Shown: piece after piece, positions 20,094 through 29,099 of the stretch | Layout of the letters: each line of letters begins with the position of its first letter | How positions within the stretch are numbered: the stretch's first letter is position 1 | Assembly (NCBI GenBank): GCA_022824865.1 | Contig: JAJDZD010000065.1 | Location: 28,540 to 92,539, forward strand | Source: Chloroflexota bacterium | GTDB taxonomy: Bacteria; Chloroflexota; UBA11872 | Length of the DNA: 64,000 bases | Reading direction: 5' to 3' | The notes under the pieces: generated by a model | Told to the model about the DNA's origin: nothing | The model's database searches: none | The model's input: only the letters and a program-made list of their open reading frames with translations | Made by a program: the position numbers and the translations under genes

Positions 20094-20862
20094 CGGCCGC
20101 TCGGGATCCCACTCGGTAGCCGACGGTTCGCTCCGCGGCCATCACCACGCCCTGCTCGTTCCAGAACGCAGCCGGCGGACCGCCAGCCACCGCCCGGCAC
20201 ACGCGTCGCAGCGGACAGCCTTGACAGCGAGGCGAACGCGACAGGCATACCGTCGCGCCCAGGTCCATCAGGCCCTGGTGATAGTCGTAGTGACGCCGAG
20301 CCGGAACCAGTTGCTCGGCCAGATCGCGCAGCCGTCGGGTATCCCGGTAGACGGAACCGTCTGCCGGCAGCCCCACGGCGCGCGTGAGCACCCTCGCGAT
20401 ATTGGTATCCAGCAAGGCCGCGCGACGGCGGAGGCCAAAGACGTACACGGCGGCCGCCGCGTATGGCCCGAGACCCGGGAGTTCTCGTAGAGCCTCAAGC
20501 GAGTCCGGCATCCGGCCGCCGTGTTGCTCTACGACGATACGGGCCATCTCCTTCAGCCAGGTTCCTCGGACGTGGTAACCCAACGGATCGGTGAGTGCCT
20601 TCACGTCCTCCAATGTCGCCGCGTGCAGGTCCTCAACGCTGGGCCAGCGGGCCACGAACTCCTCGAAGACCGGCGCAACCCGTGCCGCCTGGGTCTGCTG
20701 CAGCAGGATTTCGGATACCGCTACCTGGTAGGCCGATGAGATCGAGCGCCAGGGCAGGTCGCGGCCGGCGCGGCGGTACCACCGCACAATCCGGTCCTGA
20801 AAGCTCCGCCGAAACTCTGGATCCACGTCAACCGGCGGCTCGTCCGGGTCGTACAGCGTCAC
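20050..20862 (-). CDS. mutY: A/G-specific adenine glycosylase, short form (MutY-like)
   Basis: A 270-residue HhH-GPD DNA glycosylase. It has WYRRAGRDLPWR at the start, SEILLQQTQ (catalytic Glu), the helix-hairpin-helix LRELPGLGPYAAAAV, the catalytic Asp in LDTNIARVL, and the 4Fe-4S ligands CLSRSPRCQGCPLRRVC (C-x6-C-x2-C-x5-C spacing). It would remove A mispaired with 8-oxoG. The C-terminal NUDIX-like domain that recognises 8-oxoG in full-length MutY (about 350 residues) is absent: only about 45 residues follow the Fe-S cluster. It could be a short MutY or a related thermophile-type MIG glycosylase. The convergent 44-base overlap with the GT9 gene is unusual. Confidence 0.83.
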   Translation of the reverse strand: MTLYDPDEPPVDVDPEFRRSFQDRIVRWYRRAGRDLPWRSISSAYQVAVSEILLQQTQAARVAPVFEEFVARWPSVEDLHAATLEDVKALTDPLGYHVRGTWLKEMARIVVEQHGGRMPDSLEALRELPGLGPYAAAAVYVFGLRRRAALLDTNIARVLTRAVGLPADGSVYRDTRRLRDLAEQLVPARRHYDYHQGLMDLGATVCLSRSPRCQGCPLRRVCRAVAGGPPAAFWNEQGVVMAAERTVGYRVGSRAAVNPRPEAPTRRNSG

Positions 20863-20970
20863 GCGGCGAACGCACTGACCGATGGGTGAGGCGAGGACAT
20901 TGAGCCGTCCGTGATACTTGCGGACATCCCGATCGCGATCAGACGGCCCTTCCAGGCAACCGGAGATACA

Positions 20971-22125
20971 TTGACGCGCAGCCTACGCCAGACGTGTCTC
21001 GTGCTGATCGGCGCGCTCGCGTTGTGGGCTTGCGGCGACCCGGCGCCGGAATCCGCCGGGCCGCGCGTGATCTCGGCGCCGTCTGCCCCTCCGGGCGTCG
21101 TTGCCGTTCCGCGCACGTCCAACCAACCGCCCCCGCAGGCCTCCGACACAGCCGCCGCCCCACCCACGGCAGTTCAACCAGCCGAAGCGCCAACGGCGGC
21201 GGCGACGCCGACACCACCGCCGCCAACACCGACCCCCACGCTTCCGCCGTCGTACGCCGTCGCGCCGGCGCCCGAACCGACCGAGCGCCTCAACCTGCTG
21301 GTTCTCGGCGTGGACCAGGCCGAGAGCTTCGTCGGCAATACCGACGTCATCATGGTCGTTAGCATCGATCAGGCCTCGGAATCGATTTTTGTGCTGTCGC
21401 TTCCTCGTGATCTCTGCCTCGGGGCGTGTGACGGGCATTCGTCGCGGATCAACGAGGTGCTCAAGCGCCGGGGAATGGAGGACCTCAAGCAGACCCTCCG
21501 ATACGTGACCGGCCTGCAAATCGACCACTGGCTGCTTGTGAACTTTCATGGCGTCGAGGCCATCATCGATCAGTTGGGCGGCGTGCGCGTGTGGTCTCCC
21601 CGGGAGTTCGATGAGCGTTTCGTCTATTTGGAAACGGGCGAAGAGATTCGGCTGACCCTGGACGAAGGCTGGAACACGCTCGATGGTCGCGAGTCCGTGG
21701 CCTACGCACGCTCGCGCAAGTACGACCCTGGCGGGGACTTCGCGCGCATTTGCCGGCAGCAGCAGGTGGTTCGCGGGCTCCGCGAGCAATCGCTCTCGCC
21801 GGCCCTGGTCGTCAACGCGCCCGGCCTGATCGCCAGCCTGAGCGGAGCCTTCAAGACCGACTTTCCAATCGGGAGCGTGCCGGCACTTGGAAACCTGCTG
21901 CTGAGCATCCCTCCGGAACGCATTAACTCGTGGGCGGTCCACGCGCGCGGCCACGATCTGATGGTTCCGGAAGAGGGGCTGGACGGCGCAATCCTGTGGC
22001 GGCCGGACCTGCACGCCATTCGCGACTTTGTGCAGGACAGCTTGCTTGAATCAACCCGCGTCCACCTGGACAAGCAAGGCAACCCGACCTTCGTGCGCGA
22101 TAATTGCGAGAGCTACTTCCCCTAG
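20971..22125 (+). CDS. LytR-CpsA-Psr (LCP) family lipoprotein
   Basis: An LCP-family enzyme, which transfers lipid-linked glycans to the cell wall in bacteria with one membrane. The preferred start is TTG at 20971, because GGAG stands five bases before it and it gives a clean lipoprotein signal: TRSLRQTCLVLIGALALWAC. The frame is open to a GTG at 20911. A Pro/Ala/Thr-rich linker runs to about residue 110. The LCP core then shows NLLVLGVDQAES, NTDVIMVVSID, LSLPRDLCL, RINEVLKRRG, VNFHGVEAIIDQLGGVRV and YARSRKYDPGGDFARICRQQ, including the Arg and Asp residues that bind the pyrophosphate lipid. It may act with the glycan locus at 27.5-34.9 kb. Confidence 0.88.
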   Translation: MTRSLRQTCLVLIGALALWACGDPAPESAGPRVISAPSAPPGVVAVPRTSNQPPPQASDTAAAPPTAVQPAEAPTAAATPTPPPPTPTPTLPPSYAVAPAPEPTERLNLLVLGVDQAESFVGNTDVIMVVSIDQASESIFVLSLPRDLCLGACDGHSSRINEVLKRRGMEDLKQTLRYVTGLQIDHWLLVNFHGVEAIIDQLGGVRVWSPREFDERFVYLETGEEIRLTLDEGWNTLDGRESVAYARSRKYDPGGDFARICRQQQVVRGLREQSLSPALVVNAPGLIASLSGAFKTDFPIGSVPALGNLLLSIPPERINSWAVHARGHDLMVPEEGLDGAILWRPDLHAIRDFVQDSLLESTRVHLDKQGNPTFVRDNCESYFP

Positions 22126-23789
22126 AGCCTTAGGTCCGGGATCCCGACAGACTGACCCTTTGCGACGGGCGACTGGTCGGCGAATACCGCCATTTCCTCC
22201 CAAGCCGGATACAGGCGATTCCTTAACGACTGGCCGATCAGTCGGAGGCGCACCGGCTGCGGGCGGTCGGGCGCGAATTCGAAGACGGCGTTCTGAAAGT
22301 ACTGGCGGATGATGCCTAACGGTGCGTCGTCCGAATACAAAGTGCCGGCGTCTCCGGTATCCGGCCGTGCCTCGGTGCGCGGGGCGCCAAACTGTTCTTC
22401 GCCGCCGTAGGTGTTGAAGAAATCGAGAAACCCGATCTCGGTGCCGTCAATGGCGAAGTTCGACACGCGGTGCCCCCACGTACCGATCATCTCGCCGGGT
22501 TGGTCGGAGATGACGTTTGCCTCAACGCCCAGGTCAGGCGCCCCGCCACGTCCTCCACCCAGAAAGTCCCAGACTGGCCGCGGCAGGACGGCCCGCCTGG
22601 CGCCGGCGTCCGCCGTCCAATCCATGACCCCGCGTTGGAAATACTGCGAAACCGTGCCCTCGCTCTCGATCAGCGGTTCGGAGATTGGCCATCCCCAGCG
22701 ATCGATCCCACCGGTGGTCGTGAAATACGCCGCAAATGGCGCCACCCGGAGTTGACCCGTGCGGCGGACGAGCCAATTGGTGAGGTTGTGAGCGGTTGGC
22801 GAGGTGTGCGGCGCCCGCGCCGCAACTCCAACCGCCAGGTCGGCCGCTTCCGTCGGCGGCATCGTCTGCTGCAGACCCGTCTGCAGTGACTGCACGCGGT
22901 GGTTGAGCGAATCGGCCGCGTAAACGCGGCCGGCCTCGTTGACCGCCACGCCTCGAGGGAATTGAAACTCTCCCGTTTGACGTCCTTCGGCGCCGACCGA
23001 TCCGGCCGTCGTTCCATTGTGCTCGATGATGATCAGCCGCTGATCAATGTCGTCCGTTATGTAAAGTCGATCGGAGAGATCCACGTCCAATCCGATCGGG
23101 TTTCGGATCACGGGCGCTTCAACCACGACTCGCGCAAACGAGCCATCGAGCTCAAAGGCCTGGATGCGATCACGGAAGGTGTCGGCGACGTAGACCAGTT
23201 GCGACGTCCCCACGGCGATTCCGGTTGGCGTGCCGAACTGGCCCGGCGCCCGGCCGCGCGAACCCCAAGCCAGCATGAACTCGCCGCTGGGATCAAACTT
23301 CTGCACCCGGTCGTTGAACCCATCCGCCACGTAGACATCGCCAAACGTGTCGAGCGCGATGCCGCGCGGTGCGTTGAACTCACCTGGATCGGAGCCGCGG
23401 CGACCCCACTGGCGAAGGAAGGCGCCCTGAAGGTCGAAGACCTGCACTCGACGGTTGCCGCCGTCCACAACGAAAACCTCGCCCTGGCGCGACACGGTCA
23501 CGCCCTGCGGCCGCCGTAGCTCTCCCGTCGCGGAGCCCGAGCCGGCCAGGATGCGCACAATGCCGCCGGCCGGCGAGTGAGCCGCGAGCTGATTGAGCCG
23601 CGAGTCGGTAACGTAGATCAGCCCATCCGGGCCGACCGCCACACCCCACGGCGCGCTGCCGGCGCCCTGTTCCAGGTTCGGAAAAAACTCGGCGCCAACG
23701 TCGGCGGCGACGACGGCCCCTCCGGCAGCCAGCGCAATCGTCCCCGTCAGACCTGCCTGGAGCGCGCGGCGTCGAGGAATCCGGGTCAT
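22122..23789 (-). CDS. Exported NHL-repeat beta-propeller protein with C-terminal LGFP-like repeats
   Basis: A 555-residue secreted protein. The start MTRIPRRRALQAGLTGTIAL looks like a twin-arginine signal. Residues about 50-320 hold six NHL blades (patterns like PWGVAVGPDGLIYVTDSRLNQ, PRGIALDTFGDVYVADGFND, PTGIAVGTSQLVYVADTFRD). The C-terminal 220 residues have repeats of the type YFQRGVMDW and FGAPRTEA...IRQYFQNAVFEFAPD, which resemble the repeated surface modules common in Chloroflexota. A role in binding or surface display is inference. The stop codon shares the tetramer CTAG with the stop of the convergent LCP gene, leaving no room for a terminator. Confidence 0.8.
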   Translation of the reverse strand: MTRIPRRRALQAGLTGTIALAAGGAVVAADVGAEFFPNLEQGAGSAPWGVAVGPDGLIYVTDSRLNQLAAHSPAGGIVRILAGSGSATGELRRPQGVTVSRQGEVFVVDGGNRRVQVFDLQGAFLRQWGRRGSDPGEFNAPRGIALDTFGDVYVADGFNDRVQKFDPSGEFMLAWGSRGRAPGQFGTPTGIAVGTSQLVYVADTFRDRIQAFELDGSFARVVVEAPVIRNPIGLDVDLSDRLYITDDIDQRLIIIEHNGTTAGSVGAEGRQTGEFQFPRGVAVNEAGRVYAADSLNHRVQSLQTGLQQTMPPTEAADLAVGVAARAPHTSPTAHNLTNWLVRRTGQLRVAPFAAYFTTTGGIDRWGWPISEPLIESEGTVSQYFQRGVMDWTADAGARRAVLPRPVWDFLGGGRGGAPDLGVEANVISDQPGEMIGTWGHRVSNFAIDGTEIGFLDFFNTYGGEEQFGAPRTEARPDTGDAGTLYSDDAPLGIIRQYFQNAVFEFAPDRPQPVRLRLIGQSLRNRLYPAWEEMAVFADQSPVAKGQSVGIPDLRL

Positions 23790-23984
23790 CGAATGATGGA
23801 GGACTGGGTCATCGTTCCTCAATGTGACGAGTCTAACGCCGCGGAATCGTCCGGCCGCCGCGACGGCGACGGTGCTGATAGAACGCCGTAAAGCCACGGC
23901 CGTGATGCGGGGTCACAGCCTGATGTCATACATGCGGCTCGCCGGCGCTAGAATCCGCACCTGCGCAGCGTGCGAGGTGCGGCC

Positions 23985-24971
23985 GTGATTCGTCTGGCGC
24001 TCGTTGGCTGTGGACGCAACGCTCCAGCCCTTGTCGCCGCGGCCGCCGCTTCCGACCACTGCGAACTGTCCGTAGTCGCCGACATCGATCCGCAGCCGGC
24101 AGGGTCGGTAGCGCGCACGGCCAACGCCTTTCGGCACCTCGGAGATCTCGAGTCCCTACTCGCATCAGGGAACGCCGACTTCGATGCGGTGATCGTCAAC
24201 ACGCCGAACGACTCACACGCCCATATCGCATTGACCGCCATTCGCGCGGGTCGGCACGTGTTGGTCGAGAAGCCGCTGGCCTTGTCGGCTGACGAGGCCG
24301 GGGAGGTCACGCAAGCCGCCGAGCGTGCCGACGTGCGGCTGATGCCGGCCCACACGCTCCGTTTCATGCCCGCCAACGTGCAGGTGCATCGGGCACTGGC
24401 CGCGGGCGAGTTGGGCAAGCCCGGCATGCTGCGCAGCCACCGCTGGCTGCGTCGTTTTCCCGGACCGCCGGGCGGCTGGAAGCACGACCCGGCGCGCAGC
24501 GGCGGCCTCTGCCTACATGAAGGCGTGCATGAGATCGACCAGGCGCTCTGGCTCATCGACGAGCGCCCAACGCACGTTCACGCTCTGGCCGCGCCCGAAC
24601 TGCTGCAAATCCACCTCGGCTACGCGTCTGGCGCCATGGCGATCTGTGGCATTACCACCGGTTTGCCGCTCGGCAGCGGCTACTACTCGCTGGCGCTGAT
24701 CGGATCGCTCGGCGCCGCCTACGCCGACGATCACCACAACGTTCACCTCGTCTACCGGGGCGGACGACCGCAAGCGGCGCTGACCGACCTGCGAGCCTCG
24801 GCCGTCCGCGCGCAGCTCGACGAGTTCGCCCAGGCCATCACGGAAGGGCGCGATCCCTCCGTCTCCGGCGCCGACGCCGTCGCCGCGCTACAGATTGCGG
24901 AAGCTGCGGCGGCCTCGGTCGCGTCCGGTCAGACCGCCCATCTCACGGAGAACGGCTATGTCCTTGCCTGA
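23985..24971 (+). CDS. Gfo/Idh/MocA-family oxidoreductase (1)
   Basis: A 328-residue NAD(P)-dependent oxidoreductase of the Gfo/Idh/MocA family. The Rossmann start is IRLALVGCGRNAP, the EKPLALS motif with the conserved Lys-Pro is near residue 90, and the C-terminal domain has GGLCLHEGVHEIDQAL with the catalytic His-Asp pair. GTG at 23985 is favoured over GTG at 23970 because GAGG lies seven bases before it. Such enzymes oxidise or epimerise sugars and inositols. Its last 14 bases overlap the start of a second family member, so the two form one transcription and translation unit. The specific sugar is unknown. Confidence 0.87.
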   Translation: MIRLALVGCGRNAPALVAAAAASDHCELSVVADIDPQPAGSVARTANAFRHLGDLESLLASGNADFDAVIVNTPNDSHAHIALTAIRAGRHVLVEKPLALSADEAGEVTQAAERADVRLMPAHTLRFMPANVQVHRALAAGELGKPGMLRSHRWLRRFPGPPGGWKHDPARSGGLCLHEGVHEIDQALWLIDERPTHVHALAAPELLQIHLGYASGAMAICGITTGLPLGSGYYSLALIGSLGAAYADDHHNVHLVYRGGRPQAALTDLRASAVRAQLDEFAQAITEGRDPSVSGADAVAALQIAEAAAASVASGQTAHLTENGYVLA

Positions 24972-26016
24972 GCGTTACCGCGTGCTGGCGCTCAGCGCCG
25001 CCAAGCACGACTACGTGCCGCTGGCGTTCAAGGACCACCCGCGCTTCCAGGTCGTCGGCGTTTCCGACGAGCCGTCCGCCGCCGGCTGGGTGCACAAATG
25101 CAACGAACAGCTCGCCGTCGACCTGGGCGTTCCCTACGAGCCCGGCATTGACGCGGCCATCGTCCGGCATCGGCCGCACGTTGCCGTTGTCTCATCGGAA
25201 GCCGCGCGCCACGCGCAACTCAGCGTGCGAGCGGCCAATGCGGGCCTCCACGTCGTCCAGGACAAGCCAATGGCGCCAACGGTTGCCGACTGCGACGCCA
25301 TCGTCGAAGCCGTCGAACGTGCCGGCGTGCGGTTCCTGCTCTGGAACCGCAACACCCAGCCGGCCATCGAAGAAGCGCGCCGCATCGTCCACGCTGGCGA
25401 AATCGGCGAGCCGCGAGCCATCCACGTCGACTTCTTCTTCTGCAAAGACGCCGGCGTATTGCTGAACTCCGACGAGCCGGAAGAGATCCCGGACTCCTGG
25501 CTCAGCGAAGGCGAGCTGACCGTCGAAGGCATCTACCCCCTGGCCTACATGCGCCACATCCTGGGCCTGGACGCGGTGCGCGCCTTTGGACGCGCCTCAG
25601 CGCACTTCTTCAGGCGCCACGCCGAGCGCGGGGTCGAAGACATCGCCACGGTTTCCCTGGAAATGGAACGAGGCGTCATCGGCTCACTCTGTAGCGGCCG
25701 GATCGGACGTCCCAGCCACCCCAACATTGGCGAGCTTCGGATACATGTCGTTGGATCCACGGGCGCGCTGGTCGTCGCCGAACCGCGCCCGGAAGTCGCT
25801 GTCCACACCCGCGGACTCGCCCCGGACGACGACCGCAACCGCCGCACCGACCAGGAAACCGACCGCCGCCAGGTCGACCACTTCGTAACCGCCCTGGACA
25901 CCGGCGGCGACACCCTGCTCAATGCCCGCCAGGGCCGCCACATCGTCGCTACGGTGGTCGCGGCCCTAGAATCTGCGCGAACTGGCCGCCCATGCGACGT
26001 TGCGCGTCCGAGCTAG
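24958..26016 (+). CDS. Gfo/Idh/MocA-family oxidoreductase (2)
   Basis: A 352-residue second member of the family, overlapping the first by 14 bases. Motifs: VVGVSDEPSAAGW after an atypical first strand (RVLALSAAKHDY in place of the usual GxGxxG), QDKPMAPT (Lys-Pro motif) near residue 100, and ELTVEGIYPLAYMRHILGL in the region of the usual catalytic His-Asp. The dinucleotide-binding Gly motif is missing, so cofactor binding may be altered; the two proteins may act together as successive steps or as subunits. An upstream in-frame start exists but lies deep in the preceding gene, so the ATG at 24958 is used. Confidence 0.83.
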   Translation: MSLPERYRVLALSAAKHDYVPLAFKDHPRFQVVGVSDEPSAAGWVHKCNEQLAVDLGVPYEPGIDAAIVRHRPHVAVVSSEAARHAQLSVRAANAGLHVVQDKPMAPTVADCDAIVEAVERAGVRFLLWNRNTQPAIEEARRIVHAGEIGEPRAIHVDFFFCKDAGVLLNSDEPEEIPDSWLSEGELTVEGIYPLAYMRHILGLDAVRAFGRASAHFFRRHAERGVEDIATVSLEMERGVIGSLCSGRIGRPSHPNIGELRIHVVGSTGALVVAEPRPEVAVHTRGLAPDDDRNRRTDQETDRRQVDHFVTALDTGGDTLLNARQGRHIVATVVAALESARTGRPCDVARPS

Positions 26017-26068
26017 TGGTCAACCCACCCTTGCCGCTGCATCGGCTCTTTCGGCGAGACTTCGGGCG

Positions 26069-26272
26069 CTAGTCGCTTCGCTGCTGGCTCAACAGAATCG
26101 TTCGCAGTTCGCGCACATCCTCGCGAACCTGGTCGATGCTGGCCTGAAGCCGTTCGTCGGACTTCCGCAACTCGCTAATGGCCTCTTCGACTCTGCCCCA
26201 GCGGTAGAACGCACCGCCTGCCGCAACCAGTGCAGCGACAGCGGCGGCGGCGGTGATAATCGACTCGGTCAT
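26069..26272 (-). CDS. Small membrane-anchored coiled-coil protein
   Basis: A 67-residue protein: one N-terminal membrane helix (TESIITAAAAVAALVAAGGAF) followed by a charged amphipathic helix with heptad-like spacing (VEEAISELRKSDERLQASID). The layout resembles a small protein at 38414-38599 with the opposite order of helix and coil. No family is recognised with certainty. It is convergent with the second Gfo/Idh/MocA gene, 52 bases away. Its short length makes the call moderate. Confidence 0.5.
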   Translation of the reverse strand: MTESIITAAAAVAALVAAGGAFYRWGRVEEAISELRKSDERLQASIDQVREDVRELRTILLSQQRSD

Positions 26273-26462
26273 GGTGGCTTCCTGCGAATCGCTCGCGGAC
26301 ACTGCCGACGAACGGGTGCGCCCAATCAATCGCGCCTTCCGGCCACCGCCCATCACCGCCAGCGCTCAATGCCGAAGGTATCACTGACATGGCGCGAAGC
26401 GCTTCGCACGGCTCCCATCCGGACCGCCACCCCGACGCCAGGTGCAAGGCGACGCCGACAGC

Positions 26463-27071
26463 TCAGCGCGCCGGCACCGGCTCGGCCGTGGGCGTCAGCA
26501 TCGCCCGCAGGCGCACGTTCAAAGCGTCGCGCGCGTGGCTGGCCAATTCGCCGAAGTCGGTGAAGTTACGCGCCTCCACCAGATAGGCGCCGCAGTCGGG
26601 CTGCAAGCCCGTCGGACATTGCTCTTCATTCTTTGCGATCAGGGTGTAGAAGGGTGCCTGTAGCGCGTCGTTCACAGTCGCCACATCCGCGATGCCCGGA
26701 TCGACCAACGGCGCCAGTTCGTCGGGCGTCATGTTGACCGCGATGACCACCGTCCCTCGCTCGAACTCCGCACGCACGACGCTGAAGTCCACCTCATCCC
26801 GTGCGTCGCCGTGGATCATGAGAGTCGTGGGCTCACGCGACGCCGCCTCGTCAAACGTATCGACCGTGCGAATCGCGTACTCGGTGCTTTCGCGGCCATC
26901 CAGCGGAAGCCGGCGGTCCTCCTGCAAGTCTGACGGCTCGAAGTAGACGATGAAGTCCAAGCCAAACCGCCCAAGCATCCGCTCAAACAGCAGGAACAGC
27001 ACAAACACGCCCACCGCCACCATCAACGCCCAAACCAAGCGCTGCGTGGGCGGAGACAGGTTGTGCATCAT
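26463..27071 (-). CDS. Single-pass membrane protein of unknown function
   Basis: A 202-residue protein: short cytoplasmic start, one membrane helix (LVWALMVAVGVFVLFLLFERML, near residues 12-33), then a soluble extracytoplasmic domain of mixed alpha/beta character (FIVYFEPSDLQEDRRLPLDG, TTLMIHGDARDEVDFSVVRA, EEQCPTGLQPDCGAYLVEAR). Two Cys in the last part (CPTGLQPDC) could form a disulfide. No catalytic motif recognised. It may be cotranscribed with the zinc-ribbon gene upstream at 27204 (132-base gap). Confidence 0.68.
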   Translation of the reverse strand: MMHNLSPPTQRLVWALMVAVGVFVLFLLFERMLGRFGLDFIVYFEPSDLQEDRRLPLDGRESTEYAIRTVDTFDEAASREPTTLMIHGDARDEVDFSVVRAEFERGTVVIAVNMTPDELAPLVDPGIADVATVNDALQAPFYTLIAKNEEQCPTGLQPDCGAYLVEARNFTDFGELASHARDALNVRLRAMLTPTAEPVPAR

Positions 27072-27203
27072 GCAAGTCGCCGTGGACGGGATTGCCTGAT
27101 TGTAGGGGTGCGCACTAACCGGCGGCGCACCCTAGTCGTCGTCGCTGAAATCCAGGATGCCGCCCATCGTGGCGCCGGACACGCCGGCGCTGCCGGTTAC
27201 CGC

Positions 27204-27401
27204 TCAGGTCGTGCTGTAGGTCAGATACGCGTCACGCAGAAAAGAAAACAGACTTCGGCGGCGTTTGCGGCTGCGGCTTCCACAACTCGGACAGCCGCGG
27301 TCGGCGGGGCCCCGCGCGGTCTCGAAGAACCGCAGCGGAACATCGTAGCGCCGGCCGCAATCCAGGCAGTCGTAGGCTTTGGTGGTCAATGACGGCATCA
27401 T
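27204..27401 (-). CDS. Small zinc-ribbon protein
   Basis: A 65-residue basic protein with a four-Cys zinc ribbon: AYDCLDCGRRYDVPLRFFET then GCPSCGSRSRKRRRSLFSFL. The first CxxC lies at residues 10-13, the second about 30 residues later. It resembles FmdB-type ribbons but lacks the MPxYEYxC start. The frame is open upstream; the MM at 27401 is taken because it begins just before the ribbon. A nucleic-acid or ribosome-linked role is possible, not shown. Confidence 0.62.
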   Translation of the reverse strand: MMPSLTTKAYDCLDCGRRYDVPLRFFETARGPADRGCPSCGSRSRKRRRSLFSFLRDAYLTYSTT

Positions 27402-27551
27402 CAACTTCAGGGTAGCCCAACGGCGGAAACGAAAAAGAAAGCGCGCGGTCCGCGTCACACTTTGGGCATGGGCCCGATTGAAGTAGTGGCGGGCCTGTGG
27501 CCATGACGGTGGTCCTGCTCCTGGCCAGGGCCCGCCCCCTCCCCTCCCCCT

Positions 27552-29099
27552 ATGCCTGAGGCCTGGCTGGGTCAGGCAATGGTCGCCGCCGGATCCGTCA
27601 TTGCCGCGCTGGCCACGGTGTATCTGGCTGTGCTGAGCGGACGGCCCGTTGCGCCGCCCGAGCTGCGAACGGAAGCGGCGGCACGCGGCCGCTTCACGCG
27701 CAACGCCCTCACGCCGCTGCTGGCCAGCGGATTTGACCGCGCGGTGTTCTGGGTCTTCTGGATTGTCGCGCTGCGCATCCTCGGCCCGGAGCGCAATGGC
27801 GAGTACGCCTTTGCGGTGAATCTGCTCACGTATTTCGCGGCGCTCACAGAGTTTGGCCTCGGCACGGTGCTCACGCGGGACATTGCTCGAAGCAACGCGG
27901 ACCTGCGTCCCGTCTTCGGTGCGGGCCTCGTGATACGCCTGCGACTCGTCGGAATCAGCGCCCCGCTGATGCTGGCGTTGGCGCTCGTCTACTCCGCGAC
28001 AGGGTCGGTCTCCAGAGCCACGGTGATCACCGCGGCCGTTCTGGCGGTCGGCCTGCTGCCAACGGCACTGGGCCAGGCGTACGCCTCGGTCTACGGCGCG
28101 TGGGAACGCATGGACCGCCGGGGGCTGGTCGCCGTCGGCACCTCCGCGCTAACGGTGGGCTTGGGCCTGCTGCTGCTGGGTTCAGGAGCGGGCGTGGTCG
28201 GGCTGGCCGTGGCCGGAACAGTTTCAGGTACAGCCTCGCTGCTGGTTCTGGCGCGACCCGTTGGCTTCGCCCTCCTCAGAACGGGAGGACAGGGCCGTGC
28301 GCACCGGAGCCCGCTACTGGCGGCAGGATTCCCGCTCATGCTCAACGGCCTCCTGGCCACGGCCTTCGTTCAACTGGACATCCTGGTTCTGCAAGCGATC
28401 GAGGGCACCACCGTGGTCGGGCACTACAACGCGGCCTACAAATTCATCAACGCGCTGAACGTTATCCCCGCGGCCGTCGTGCTGGCGGCATTCCCGCTCA
28501 TGGCGCGGGCGGCCGAGGATCCGGAGACCCTGGGCCGCTGGCTGGCCCGCACCTGGCGCGTGTTGATCTCCTTCGCCGCGCCCGCCGTCGTGCTCCTATT
28601 CGCCTACGCCCAGCCTCTGGTCGGAGTCTTGCTGGGTGAAGCCTTTCTCCCGTTCACGGCGCAGGCCCTGGCGATCCTGATCTGGTTTCTACCGCTCAGC
28701 TACCTCAACGGAACGCTTCAGTACGTGGTCATTTCCCTCGACCGCCAGTGGTGGCTCACGCCGGCCTTCCTGGTAACCACGCTCTTCAACGTCGGCGCCA
28801 ACTTGGCGCTGGTACCCGTTTTCGGCTTCCTCGCCGCCGCCGCCACCACCATAGCCAGCGAAGCGGTGCTCCTGGCCATGCTGGCCTGGATCTTGCGACG
28901 CGACCACGTGCTGCGGCATCTGCTGGAACCCGCGCTCCGCCCCACGTTAGCTGCGGGCTGCTTGGCACTGACAATCTGGTTGCTTCGCGACGTGCCCTGG
29001 ATCCCGGCCGCGGTGGCGGGATTAGTGGTCTACGCGGGAGTGTTGACCCTGAGCGGCGGTATGAGTCGGTCAATGTTCAGCACCAGCGACGACCGCTAG
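27552..29099 (+). CDS. Oligosaccharide flippase (Wzx/MOP-type membrane protein)
   Basis: A 515-residue protein with about 13-14 membrane helices of the MOP flippase superfamily. The core starts at FTRNALTPLLASGFDRAVFW, then ALRILGPERNGEYAFAVNLL, the usual LGP..xGxYA signature. Later blocks are PLMLNGLLATAFVQLDILVL and YNAAYKFINALNVIPAAVV. It would flip lipid-linked oligosaccharide across the membrane. About 50 extra residues, including one more helix (MVAAGSVIAALATVYLAVL), precede the core. It faces the glycosyltransferase operon tail to tail and shares the stop tetramer CTAG with the GT39-type gene. No ribosome site is obvious at the chosen ATG. Confidence 0.85.
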   Translation: MPEAWLGQAMVAAGSVIAALATVYLAVLSGRPVAPPELRTEAAARGRFTRNALTPLLASGFDRAVFWVFWIVALRILGPERNGEYAFAVNLLTYFAALTEFGLGTVLTRDIARSNADLRPVFGAGLVIRLRLVGISAPLMLALALVYSATGSVSRATVITAAVLAVGLLPTALGQAYASVYGAWERMDRRGLVAVGTSALTVGLGLLLLGSGAGVVGLAVAGTVSGTASLLVLARPVGFALLRTGGQGRAHRSPLLAAGFPLMLNGLLATAFVQLDILVLQAIEGTTVVGHYNAAYKFINALNVIPAAVVLAAFPLMARAAEDPETLGRWLARTWRVLISFAAPAVVLLFAYAQPLVGVLLGEAFLPFTAQALAILIWFLPLSYLNGTLQYVVISLDRQWWLTPAFLVTTLFNVGANLALVPVFGFLAAAATTIASEAVLLAMLAWILRRDHVLRHLLEPALRPTLAAGCLALTIWLLRDVPWIPAAVAGLVVYAGVLTLSGGMSRSMFSTSDDR

